A stretch of 6,102 bases of DNA from WHTB01 sp050699035 (lineage in GTDB: Bacteria; Actinomycetota; Actinomycetes; Propionibacteriales; Nocardioidaceae): positions 1 to 6,102 of the forward strand of contig JBOHDE010000227.1 of the NCBI GenBank assembly GCA_050699035.1, written 5' to 3'. Shown piece by piece: positions 1 to 5,544 of this stretch. Position numbers and translations under genes: made by a program. The notes under the pieces are model-generated. The model was given only the letters and a program-made list of their open reading frames with translations. It did no database searches and was not told where the DNA came from. How positions within the stretch are numbered: the first letter of the stretch is position 1; every line of letters begins with the position of its first letter.

Positions 1-1008
1 ACCACGGTCCTCGCGCCGGCGCCGGTCCGGGCGGGTACCGACGACCCGGCCGGCACGGACGACGACCCGCAGGCGGTGGCGTTGCTCAGCCGCGCGGCGA
101 TGGCCCTGCACCGCACCTCGTACACCGGCACCCGGGTGGTGTCCACCTGGGGTGGCGACTACTCCGCCACCGTGCTCGTCGACGTCAAGCACGTCGCCGG
201 CCAGGGCACGCTGCTGTCGATGCGCGGCGGCGGCGTCGACGAGGACACCGCGGCGTTCCTCGCCGCCGGCGACGGCGACAGCCCGCAACGGCCCGAGTTC
301 GGGGTGGACTCGCTCGCCCTGCTCACCCGGTCGTACGACGTGTGGACCGCCGAGCGCGGACAGGTCGCCGGCCGTGCAGCCCGGGTGATCGCGATCGGTC
401 GCGACGGCTCGGTCGTCGCCCGGATCTGGGTCGACGAGGTCAGCGGGCTGCCGCTGCGCCGGGAGGTCTTCGATGCTGGCGGCCGGCTCGCTGTCGAGAG
501 TGCCTTCATCGACCTGACCGTCGACGACGAGTCGTTCATCTCCCACCTGCCGCCGAGTCGACCTGACGAGGAGGCCAAGCAGGTGGGCCGCGACCAGCTG
601 CCCGAGCTCCAGTCCCGTGGCTACGCCTGCCCCAGCACGGTCGGCACGCTGCAGCTGGTCGACATCGAGCGGGTCGCCTCGTCCAAGGCGCTGCACATGT
701 CGTACTCCGACGGCCTGTCCCGGGTCTCGGTGTTCGAGCAGCGCGGCTCCCTCGACGCGGCCGCGGTCGAAGGCTTCGAGCGCACCGAGATCCGCGGCGC
801 CGAGGTGTACGTCCGCGAGGGCATGCCCAGCTACGCCGTGTGGGAGAGCCACGGCACCGTCTACACCGTGGTCAGCGACGCACCGCTGGACACGATCGGC
901 GCGGTCGTCCGGTCGTACCCGCACGAGGCCGACCCGCAGCCCGGCTTCTGGGGCCGCGTCGGCGGAGGCTTCGCCCGGATGGGTGCCTGGGTGACCCCGG
1001 TCCTGTGA
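1..1008 (+). CDS. RseB/MucB-like sigma-E regulatory protein, 5' end outside window
   Basis: The frame is open from base 1 to the TGA at 1006-1008, giving 335 codons, so the true start lies upstream. The GTG at 76 is internal and would cut into the domain. Counting from the first codon in the window, residues about 30-180 resemble the N-terminal lipoprotein-localisation-like domain of RseB/MucB (YTGTRVV, then a V..IVW-like RIWVDEVSGLPLRREVFD stretch). Residues about 200-310 resemble the MucB/RseB C-terminal domain (YSDGLSRVSVFEQ). In proteobacteria RseB is periplasmic and protects the anti-sigma factor RseA from cleavage until envelope stress. A similar modulation of an ECF anti-sigma factor is inferred here. 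The first residues, ending APVRA, could be the end of a signal peptide or membrane anchor, but this cannot be decided. The tail is a Gly/Trp-rich segment (GFWGRVGGGFARMGAW). htrA follows after 33 bp, supporting an envelope-stress role. Fusion to an upstream anti-sigma domain is possible. Confidence 0.85.
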   Translation, partial: TTVLAPAPVRAGTDDPAGTDDDPQAVALLSRAAMALHRTSYTGTRVVSTWGGDYSATVLVDVKHVAGQGTLLSMRGGGVDEDTAAFLAAGDGDSPQRPEFGVDSLALLTRSYDVWTAERGQVAGRAARVIAIGRDGSVVARIWVDEVSGLPLRREVFDAGGRLAVESAFIDLTVDDESFISHLPPSRPDEEAKQVGRDQLPELQSRGYACPSTVGTLQLVDIERVASSKALHMSYSDGLSRVSVFEQRGSLDAAAVEGFERTEIRGAEVYVREGMPSYAVWESHGTVYTVVSDAPLDTIGAVVRSYPHEADPQPGFWGRVGGGFARMGAWVTPVL

Positions 1009-1017
1009 TCGGCACGG

Positions 1018-1044
1018 CGTGAGAGACTTTCTGCACTTCTCATG
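1018..1044 (+). promoter_or_regulatory. Possible hairpin enclosing the htrA start codon
   Basis: Bases 1018-1025 (CGTGAGAG) can pair with 1037-1044 (TTCTCATG) as RNA: six Watson-Crick pairs, G-U wobbles at the second and last pairs, and an 11-nt loop. The stem would hold both the AUG and the only SD-like GAGAG. This is seen by eye only. Stability is moderate for a GC-rich organism, and a regulatory role is inference. Confidence 0.3.
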
Positions 1045-2223
1045 AGCGATCACGACACCTCGCCGCAGGTCGGTGCCCCACACCCGCCGTACCCGCACGT
1101 GGACCGCCAGACCCCGCCCTGGCAGCCGCGCCGGCGTCCGCCCCGGGACCCCCACCGCGCCCTGCTGCCGCTGGTCGCCATCGTCAGCCTGGTCGTCGGC
1201 CTGGTCGGCGGCATCCTCGGGGCGCTGTCGGTGGCCAACCAGGACGACGAGCCGACCGTGACCTCGGCAGGTCCGTCGACGGCGGCGGGCCGGCCGGTGC
1301 CGCCGCCGCTGAAGGAGGAGGGCAACGTCGTCCAGGTCGCCGACGCGACGCTCCCGAGCGTGGTGCAGATCAGGGTCTCCGGTGGTGAGGGCGAGGCGTC
1401 GGGCTCGGGGTTCGTGTTCGATGACCGTGACCACGTCATCACCAACAACCATGTGATCGCGGGCGCTGCCGACGGCGGCGAGATCACCGTGATGTTCGAC
1501 GACGAGGAGAGTGTCGAGGCCTCGGTGGTCGGTCGCAGCCCGGCGTACGACATCGCGGTGCTCGAGCTCAAGGAAGGCTCGGGCGCCCGCCCGGCCGCGA
1601 TCGCCGACATCAGCGGGCTGCGCGTCGGTGAGACGGTGGTCGCCATCGGTGCCCCGCTCGGCCTGTCGAGCACGGTGACGTCGGGGATCGTCAGTGCGCT
1701 CGACCGGCCGGTCACGGTAGGCGGCGAGGGGGAGAACTCCTACCTGAACGCGATCCAGACCGACGCCGCCATTAACCCCGGCAACTCCGGTGGCCCGCTG
1801 GTCAACATGCGGGGTCAGGTGATCGGGGTCAACTCCGCGATCGCCAGCCTCGGCGGGCTCGGTGGCCAGGGCGGCAGCATCGGGGTCGGCTTCGCGATCC
1901 CGGTCGACCAGGTGCTCCGCACCGCCGACGAGATCCTCAAGGACGGCGAGGCGTCCTTCCCGATCATCGGCGCCGGGGTCGACGTCCAGTCGACGCTGGA
2001 CGGCGCCGAGGTGACCAGCGTGGTCGACGGCGGCCCGGCCGCCGAGGCCGGTCTCCGCAACGGCGACCGGGTCACCCACATCGGCGACCAGCGGGTCCAG
2101 GACGGCATCGAGCTGATCGTGGCCATCCGCAGCCACGTGCCCGGCGAGACGGTCGAGATCCGCTACCGGCGGGGCGACAAGGAGAAGAAGGTCACCATCA
2201 CCCTGGGCGCCCGGGTCGGCTGA
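1042..2223 (+). CDS. htrA: HtrA/DegP-type membrane-anchored serine protease with one PDZ domain
   Basis: This is a complete 393-aa trypsin-like protease of the HtrA/DegP family, which degrades or refolds damaged exported proteins. Residues 1-39 are a Pro/Arg-rich, probably disordered cytoplasmic tail. Residues 40-65 form one transmembrane anchor, so the protease faces the outside. The protease domain spans about 95-300 with a visible triad: His137 (TNNHVIAG), Asp170 (AYDIAVLEL) and Ser249 (NPGNSGGPL). A PDZ domain covers about 309-390 and would bind substrate C-termini or regulate activity. The length is shorter than M. tuberculosis HtrA mainly because of the short N-terminal tail. The ATG at 1042 is the first start after the upstream stop. 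Its only SD-like sequence, GAGAG at 1021-1025, lies 16 nt away, which is too far for normal use. Its position 33 bp after the RseB-like gene suggests co-transcription in a sigma-E type stress operon. I see no promoter in the gap. Confidence 0.96.
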   Translation: MSDHDTSPQVGAPHPPYPHVDRQTPPWQPRRRPPRDPHRALLPLVAIVSLVVGLVGGILGALSVANQDDEPTVTSAGPSTAAGRPVPPPLKEEGNVVQVADATLPSVVQIRVSGGEGEASGSGFVFDDRDHVITNNHVIAGAADGGEITVMFDDEESVEASVVGRSPAYDIAVLELKEGSGARPAAIADISGLRVGETVVAIGAPLGLSSTVTSGIVSALDRPVTVGGEGENSYLNAIQTDAAINPGNSGGPLVNMRGQVIGVNSAIASLGGLGGQGGSIGVGFAIPVDQVLRTADEILKDGEASFPIIGAGVDVQSTLDGAEVTSVVDGGPAAEAGLRNGDRVTHIGDQRVQDGIELIVAIRSHVPGETVEIRYRRGDKEKKVTITLGARVG

Positions 2224-2226
2224 GCC

Positions 2227-2532
2227 TCAGGTCGCCTCGAAGTCGTACGGCGGCCGTTCGCCGGCGTTCAACGGCCGGTGCCCGGGGCGGCGTGGCTCGT
2301 CGTCATCGTCGTCATCCTCGATCACCTTGCGGACCATCTCCCGCGGGTCGAGGTCACGCAGGTCGGAGCCGAGCTCGTCGCCGATCTCACGGCGGGCGTT
2401 GTCGATCAACTGGCGGGCGGTGCGGACGAACTTGCCGGCCTGCCGGGCGACCTCGGGGATCCGGTCGGGGCCGAACACGAAGATCGCCACGATCATGATC
2501 ATCACGATCTCGGGGAGGCCGACGTCGAACAC
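2227..2532 (-). CDS. tatB: Sec-independent protein translocase subunit TatB
   Basis: A 101-aa protein with the TatA/TatB architecture: a short N-terminal transmembrane helix (residues about 6-20), the hinge FGPDRIP (Gly21, Pro22), an amphipathic helix (about 24-50) and a charged, probably disordered tail. Glu8 in the membrane helix matches the conserved TatB glutamate, and the MFDVG start is typical of TatB. With TatC it forms the twin-arginine signal receptor that exports folded, often cofactor-bearing proteins. The tail has six consecutive Asp (73-78) encoded by a 9-bp tandem repeat. The start is GTG at 2530-2532, with a good SD (AGGGGG, 6 nt spacing), 13 bp after mrp. Proximity to htrA favours TatB over TatA. 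Unlike M. tuberculosis, where tatB follows htrA on the same strand, it is convergent with htrA and its stop is 3 bp from the htrA stop. The other Tat components are not in the window. Confidence 0.92.
   Translation of the reverse strand: MFDVGLPEIVMIMIVAIFVFGPDRIPEVARQAGKFVRTARQLIDNARREIGDELGSDLRDLDPREMVRKVIEDDDDDDEPRRPGHRPLNAGERPPYDFEAT
2251..2277. terminator. Symmetric GC-rich hairpin at the htrA/tatB convergence, candidate bidirectional terminator
   Basis: CGGCCGTT (2251-2258) and AACGGCCG (2270-2277) form a perfect 8-bp inverted repeat with an 11-nt loop. It starts 27 nt past the htrA stop and lies inside the last codons of tatB. There is no T-tract on either side. Actinobacterial terminators often lack one, so termination is plausible but not shown. 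The loop contains the palindrome CGCCGGCG, and chance is possible at this GC content. Confidence 0.4.
2299..2316 (-). repeat. Two-copy 9-bp tandem repeat encoding six Asp in TatB
   Basis: GTCGTCATC occurs twice in a row on the plus strand (2299-2307, 2308-2316), reading as Asp73-Asp78 of TatB. It is a short in-frame repeat in the disordered tail. Copy-number change would alter only the acidic run. Confidence 0.8.
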
Positions 2533-2538
2533 CGGTCA

Positions 2539-2544
2539 CCCCCT
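2539..2544 (-). promoter_or_regulatory. Ribosome binding site of tatB
   Basis: AGGGGG on the minus strand, in the 13-bp gap between the mrp stop and the tatB GTG, leaves 6 nt to the start codon. It is the clearest Shine-Dalgarno sequence in the minus-strand operon and fixes the GTG start. Confidence 0.7.
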
Positions 2545-2545
2545 G

Positions 2546-3697
2546 TCAGCGACCGGCCGGCGTCAGACCCAGCTGCATCCCGGCCAGCCCCCGACCCTTG
2601 CTGGTCAGCTGGTGGGCGAGCGCGCGCAGGGACTCGCCGGCGGCCGACGGGCCATCCTGGAGCACCAGCGGGCGGCCGGTGTCCCCGCCTTCGCGCAGCC
2701 GCTCGTCGAGCGGCACCTGAGCGAGCAGGGGTACGTCGTAGCCGAGCCGCTGGGTGAGGGTGTCGGCGACCTGCTGGCCCCCGCCGGTGCCGAAGATGTC
2801 GATCCGGTGCTCGGGTCCGCAGTGCGGGCAGGGCAAGAAGGACATGTTCTCGACGATGCCGGCGACCCGCTGGTGCATCATCTGCGCCATCGTGCCGGCC
2901 CGCTCGGCGACCTCGGCGGCGGCTTGCTGCGGCGTCGTGACGACAATGACCTCGGCGTTGACCAGATGCTGGCCGACCGAGATCGCGATGTCGCCGGTGC
3001 CCGGTGGAAGGTCCAGCAGCAAGATGTCGAGGTCGCCCCAGTAGACGTCGCTCAGCATCTGCACGAGGGCGCGGTCCAGCATCGGTCCGCGCCAAGCCAC
3101 GACCTGCTCGCGGCGCGGCTTCAGCATGCCCACGCTGATCACCTGGATGCCGAGGGTCGGCACCGGCATGATCATGTCCTCGACCTGGGTCGGCCGGATG
3201 TCGGCCACGCCGAGCATGGCCGGCACCGAGTGGCCGTACACGTCGGCGTCGATGATGCCGACCTTGAGCCCCAGCTCGGCCATCACGACCGCCAGGTTGA
3301 CCGTGACCGACGACTTGCCGACACCGCCCTTGCCGGAGGCGACCGCGAAGATCTTGGTCAGTGAGTCGGGCTTCGCGAACGGGATCTCCTTGGCCGTCTG
3401 GCCCCCGCGCAGTGACTGCTGCAGCCCTTGACGCTGCTCGGGCGACATCACGCCCAGCTCGACCGCGACACCGCTCACCCCGTCGATCGCGCTGACCGCC
3501 TCGGTCACCTCACGGGTGATGGTGTCTTTGAGTGGGCAGCCGGCAACGGTCAGCAGGACGTGGACGGTCACCGCGCCGTCGGCGGCGATCTCGACGTCCT
3601 TCACCATGCCCAGCTCGGTGATGGGACGTTTGATCTCGGGGTCGTTGACCTTCGCCAGTGCGGCCTGGACCTGGTCGGTCGTGGGGCGGGTGCTCAT
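2546..3697 (-). CDS. mrp: Mrp/NBP35-family iron-sulfur cluster carrier ATPase
   Basis: A complete 383-aa Mrp (ApbC-like) protein, which binds an Fe-S cluster as a dimer and transfers it to target apoproteins in the cytoplasm using ATP. Residues 1-85 form an MIP18/DUF59 domain with the conserved Cys54 (AGCPL). Residues about 112-360 form the P-loop domain, with a deviant Walker A GKGGVGKSS (122-130), the IIDADVYGHSVP segment (148-159), the LLLDLPPGTGD switch (226-236), and Cys290/Cys293 in a CPHC motif that bridges the cluster. All key residues are present and the length is usual. The ATG at 3695-3697 overlaps the upstream DUF1003 stop as ATGA, suggesting translational coupling. A GGAG lies only 2 nt before the ATG, too close for a normal SD. 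A TAGCCT hexamer lies 6 nt upstream, so an extra leaderless transcript is possible. tatB follows after 13 bp. Confidence 0.97.
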   Translation of the reverse strand: MSTRPTTDQVQAALAKVNDPEIKRPITELGMVKDVEIAADGAVTVHVLLTVAGCPLKDTITREVTEAVSAIDGVSGVAVELGVMSPEQRQGLQQSLRGGQTAKEIPFAKPDSLTKIFAVASGKGGVGKSSVTVNLAVVMAELGLKVGIIDADVYGHSVPAMLGVADIRPTQVEDMIMPVPTLGIQVISVGMLKPRREQVVAWRGPMLDRALVQMLSDVYWGDLDILLLDLPPGTGDIAISVGQHLVNAEVIVVTTPQQAAAEVAERAGTMAQMMHQRVAGIVENMSFLPCPHCGPEHRIDIFGTGGGQQVADTLTQRLGYDVPLLAQVPLDERLREGGDTGRPLVLQDGPSAAGESLRALAHQLTSKGRGLAGMQLGLTPAGR

Positions 3698-4284
3698 GGC
3701 TCCAGGCTACGTCGCCCGGCGTCGTCCCCCTCATCGGGAGCGGCGGCCGCTCGCTCGTCGAGATCGGCGAGCAGTGACCGGAGCTCGCTGCGCAGGTAGT
3801 CGCGGGTGGCGACCTCGCCCATCGCGAGCCGCAGTGAGGCGACCTCGCGGGCGAGGAACTCCATGTCGGCGTGCGCCCGGGCGTTCGCGTCGCGGTCCTG
3901 CTCGAGGTTGACCCGGTCCCGGCCCTCCTGGCGGTTCTGGGCCAGCAGGATCAGCGGCGCCGCGTACGACGCCTGCAGGCTGAGCATCAGGGTCAGGAAG
4001 ATGAACGGGTAGTTGTCCCAGTGCGCGTCGTTCGGCAGCAGCAGGTTCCAGACCACCCAGATGATGATGAACGCGGTCATGTAGACGAGGAACCGGCCGG
4101 TGCCGAGGAACCGCGCTACCCGTTCCGAGAGCTGGCCGAACAGCTCGGGGTCGTACTGCGGCCGGGGCAGGCCGGCCCGGCGGAGGTCGCGCGGCTGGTC
4201 GAGTCTCGCCCTCCGGCTGGACCGGCGACGACGCTCCTCGTCGCGGGCTTCCTCGATCCGGTCGTCACGCGCCACGGCTGGCAC
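3694..4284 (-). CDS. DUF1003 family two-span membrane protein
   Basis: A DUF1003 protein of 196 aa if started at the GTG 4282-4284. The family hallmark is clear: two transmembrane helices (about 64-83 and 93-115), joined by a short NDAHWDNYPFIFL loop and followed by SLQASYAAPLILLAQNRQ and RDR. Residues 1-45 are strongly Arg-rich and probably cytoplasmic. Residues 117-178 look helical and may form a coiled coil. The family has no established biochemical function. The reading frame is open to an ATG at 4335, but that start would overlap the upstream gene by 71 nt. The GTG at 4284 has GGGAG 10 nt upstream. A second GTG at 4275 (193 aa) has GGGG 8 nt upstream and is equally defensible. The gene overlaps its upstream neighbour by 20 nt and mrp by 4 nt. 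The same MgtE_N/CBS-DUF1003 neighbourhood occurs near mrp in mycobacteria, suggesting a joint role with the MgtE_N/CBS protein. Confidence 0.9.
   Translation of the reverse strand: MPAVARDDRIEEARDEERRRRSSRRARLDQPRDLRRAGLPRPQYDPELFGQLSERVARFLGTGRFLVYMTAFIIIWVVWNLLLPNDAHWDNYPFIFLTLMLSLQASYAAPLILLAQNRQEGRDRVNLEQDRDANARAHADMEFLAREVASLRLAMGEVATRDYLRSELRSLLADLDERAAAAPDEGDDAGRRSLEP
3704..3709 (-). promoter_or_regulatory. TAGCCT -10-like hexamer 6 nt before mrp
   Basis: On the minus strand TAGCCT ends 6 nt before the mrp ATG, inside the last codons of the DUF1003 gene. It fits the actinobacterial TANNNT -10 consensus at leaderless spacing and is identical to the hexamer before the first operon gene. 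No clear -35 is seen. An internal leaderless promoter is inferred, and the hexamer could be a chance result of Ser-Leu codons. Confidence 0.35.
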
Positions 4285-5521
4285 CCCGGTCGCGCTCCCG
4301 CCAGTCGTCGGGCAGCAGGTGGTCGAGCACGTCATCGATCGTGACGACGCCGAGCAGTCGACCGTCCTCGTCGACGACGGGCGCGGCGACCAGGTTGTAC
4401 GCGGCGATGTGCCCGGCCACGTCCTCCAGCGTGGCGTCGGCGCGCAGCCACTCGAGGTCGTTGTCGACCACCCCGGAGACCAGCGTTGACGGCGGTTCTC
4501 TCAACAGGCGTTGGAAATGCGCAATGCCGAGCAGCTTGCCGGTCGGCGTCTCGAGCGGAGCGCGTACGACGAAGACCATCGCGGCCAGGCTCGGGGTGAG
4601 CTCCGGGTCGCGTACTCGGGCCAACGCATCGGCGACGGTGGCATCAGGGGGCAGGATCACCGGCTCGGTCGTCATCAGGCCGCCGGCGGTGTGCTCCTCG
4701 TAGCTAAGCAGGCGGCGCACGTTGTCGGCCTCGTCCGGCTCCATCGTCAGCAGCAGCCGCTCGGCGGTGTCGGGCGGCAGCTCGGCGATCAGGTCGGCGG
4801 CGTCGTCGGGGTCCATCTCCTCGAGGACGTCGGCGGCCCGCTCCGTGTCGAGGTGCCCGAGGATCTCGACCTGGTCCTCCTCCGGCAGCTCCTCGAGCAC
4901 ATCGGCGAGGCGCTCGTCGTCGAGGGCGGCGGCAATCTCGCTGCGGCGCTTGGGGGACAGGTCGTGGATGACGGTTGCCAGGTCGGCCGGCCGCATCGAG
5001 TCGAACGCGGCCAGCATGTGCGCGGCGCCCTGCTGTTCGTCGGGCTCGGTCAGGCCCGTCACCTCGTCCCACTCGAGGACGTGGGTCTGCCCGCGACGGC
5101 CGAACCGCTTCGAGGCCTCCTGCACTGCGACCTTGCTGACCACCCAGTCGTGGGCGCGGGTCTGCTCCACCGCCAGGTCGAAGACGACCGCCTCGGCACC
5201 GGTCTCCTGCACGGTCACCGCGCGGTCGAGCATCTCGGCGAGCACCAGCGTCTCCGTCGGCCGCTGCTGGAACTTGCGCATGTTGAGGACGCCGGTGGTG
5301 ATGACCTGACCGGCGTCGATGCTGGTCACCCGCGTCATCGGCAGGAACACCCGGCGCCGGCCGAACACCTCGACGACCAGGCCGAGCACCCGGGGCGGCT
5401 TCCCAGCGGTGCGCAGCGCCACCACGACGTCGCGTGCCTTGCCGACCTGGTCGCCCTGCGGGTCGAAGACCGGCAGGCTGGCCAGGCGGGCGAGGTAGAC
5501 CCGGTTCGGCGTGATGCTCAC
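4265..5521 (-). CDS. Soluble PRC-barrel / MgtE_N / CBS-pair protein, probable Mg2+ or nucleotide sensor
   Basis: A 418-aa protein equivalent to the cytosolic gate of MgtE magnesium channels but without their transmembrane domain. Residues about 1-155 look like tandem PRC-barrel-type beta segments (LPVFDPQGDQVGKARDVVV, then EAVVFDLAVEQ and DWVVSKVAV). Residues about 165-280 form an acidic superhelical MgtE_N domain with repeats such as ALDDERLADVLEELPEED. Residues about 281-405 form a CBS pair (GLMTTEPVILPPDATVADAL, then APVVDEDGRLLGVVTIDDVL). In MgtE these domains bind Mg2+ through acidic residues and CBS pairs bind adenine nucleotides; sensing here is inferred. No membrane segment is visible, so it cannot itself be a transporter. 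The start is GTG 5519-5521, with no SD but a TAGCCT hexamer 7 nt upstream, which suggests leaderless translation. It heads the four-gene minus-strand operon and overlaps the DUF1003 gene. Short-form annotations often call it a magnesium transporter, which would mislead. Confidence 0.94.
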   Translation of the reverse strand: MSITPNRVYLARLASLPVFDPQGDQVGKARDVVVALRTAGKPPRVLGLVVEVFGRRRVFLPMTRVTSIDAGQVITTGVLNMRKFQQRPTETLVLAEMLDRAVTVQETGAEAVVFDLAVEQTRAHDWVVSKVAVQEASKRFGRRGQTHVLEWDEVTGLTEPDEQQGAAHMLAAFDSMRPADLATVIHDLSPKRRSEIAAALDDERLADVLEELPEEDQVEILGHLDTERAADVLEEMDPDDAADLIAELPPDTAERLLLTMEPDEADNVRRLLSYEEHTAGGLMTTEPVILPPDATVADALARVRDPELTPSLAAMVFVVRAPLETPTGKLLGIAHFQRLLREPPSTLVSGVVDNDLEWLRADATLEDVAGHIAAYNLVAAPVVDEDGRLLGVVTIDDVLDHLLPDDWRERDRGASRGA

Positions 5522-5528
5522 GGGGCTG

Positions 5529-5534
5529 AGGCTA
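5529..5534 (-). promoter_or_regulatory. Candidate leaderless promoter -10 of the MgtE_N/CBS-DUF1003-mrp-tatB operon
   Basis: TAGCCT on the minus strand ends 7 nt before the GTG at 5521, matching TANNNT at the distance that places the transcription start on the start codon. There is no SD between them. No convincing -35 is visible, as is common in actinobacteria. It shares the central TA with the opposite-strand hexamer at 5533-5538. Confidence 0.5.
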
Positions 5535-5538
5535 CCGT
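5533..5538 (+). promoter_or_regulatory. Candidate leaderless promoter -10 of phzF
   Basis: TACCGT on the plus strand ends 6 nt before the ATG at 5545. It fits TANNNT at leaderless spacing. A GAGG at 5528-5531 is 13 nt from the ATG, too far for an ordinary SD. No -35 is recognised. Confidence 0.5.
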
Positions 5539-5544
5539 TTGCGG

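Noticed and set aside
76..78. GTG at 76 as the start of the RseB-like gene
   Set aside because: The frame is open to base 1, no SD precedes it, and the start would sit only a few residues before the domain, leaving no export signal.
1005..1022. Five-codon mini-ORF (GTG to TGA) overlapping the RseB-like stop as GTGA and ending 19 nt before htrA
   Set aside because: Could in principle relay ribosomes to htrA, but it is too short to distinguish from chance and has no SD of its own.
1050..1715. Minus-strand open frame of 221 codons opposite htrA
   Set aside because: Ser/Pro/Thr-rich antisense translation of a clear HtrA protease; no RBS or domain.
2220..2230. Palindrome CTGAGCCTCAG across the two convergent stop codons
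   Set aside because: The loop is too short for a useful hairpin, and much of the symmetry follows from two opposed TGA stops.
2327..3364. Long plus-strand open frame (345 codons) opposite tatB and mrp
   Set aside because: The opposing TatB and Mrp proteins are unmistakable by motif. The plus-strand product is compositionally biased, with no family features.
4285..4335. Upstream ATG at 4335 as the DUF1003 start
   Set aside because: It would add 17 residues (with Cys and Thr runs) encoded inside the upstream gene, with 71 nt overlap; the GTG at 4284 or 4275 is better placed.
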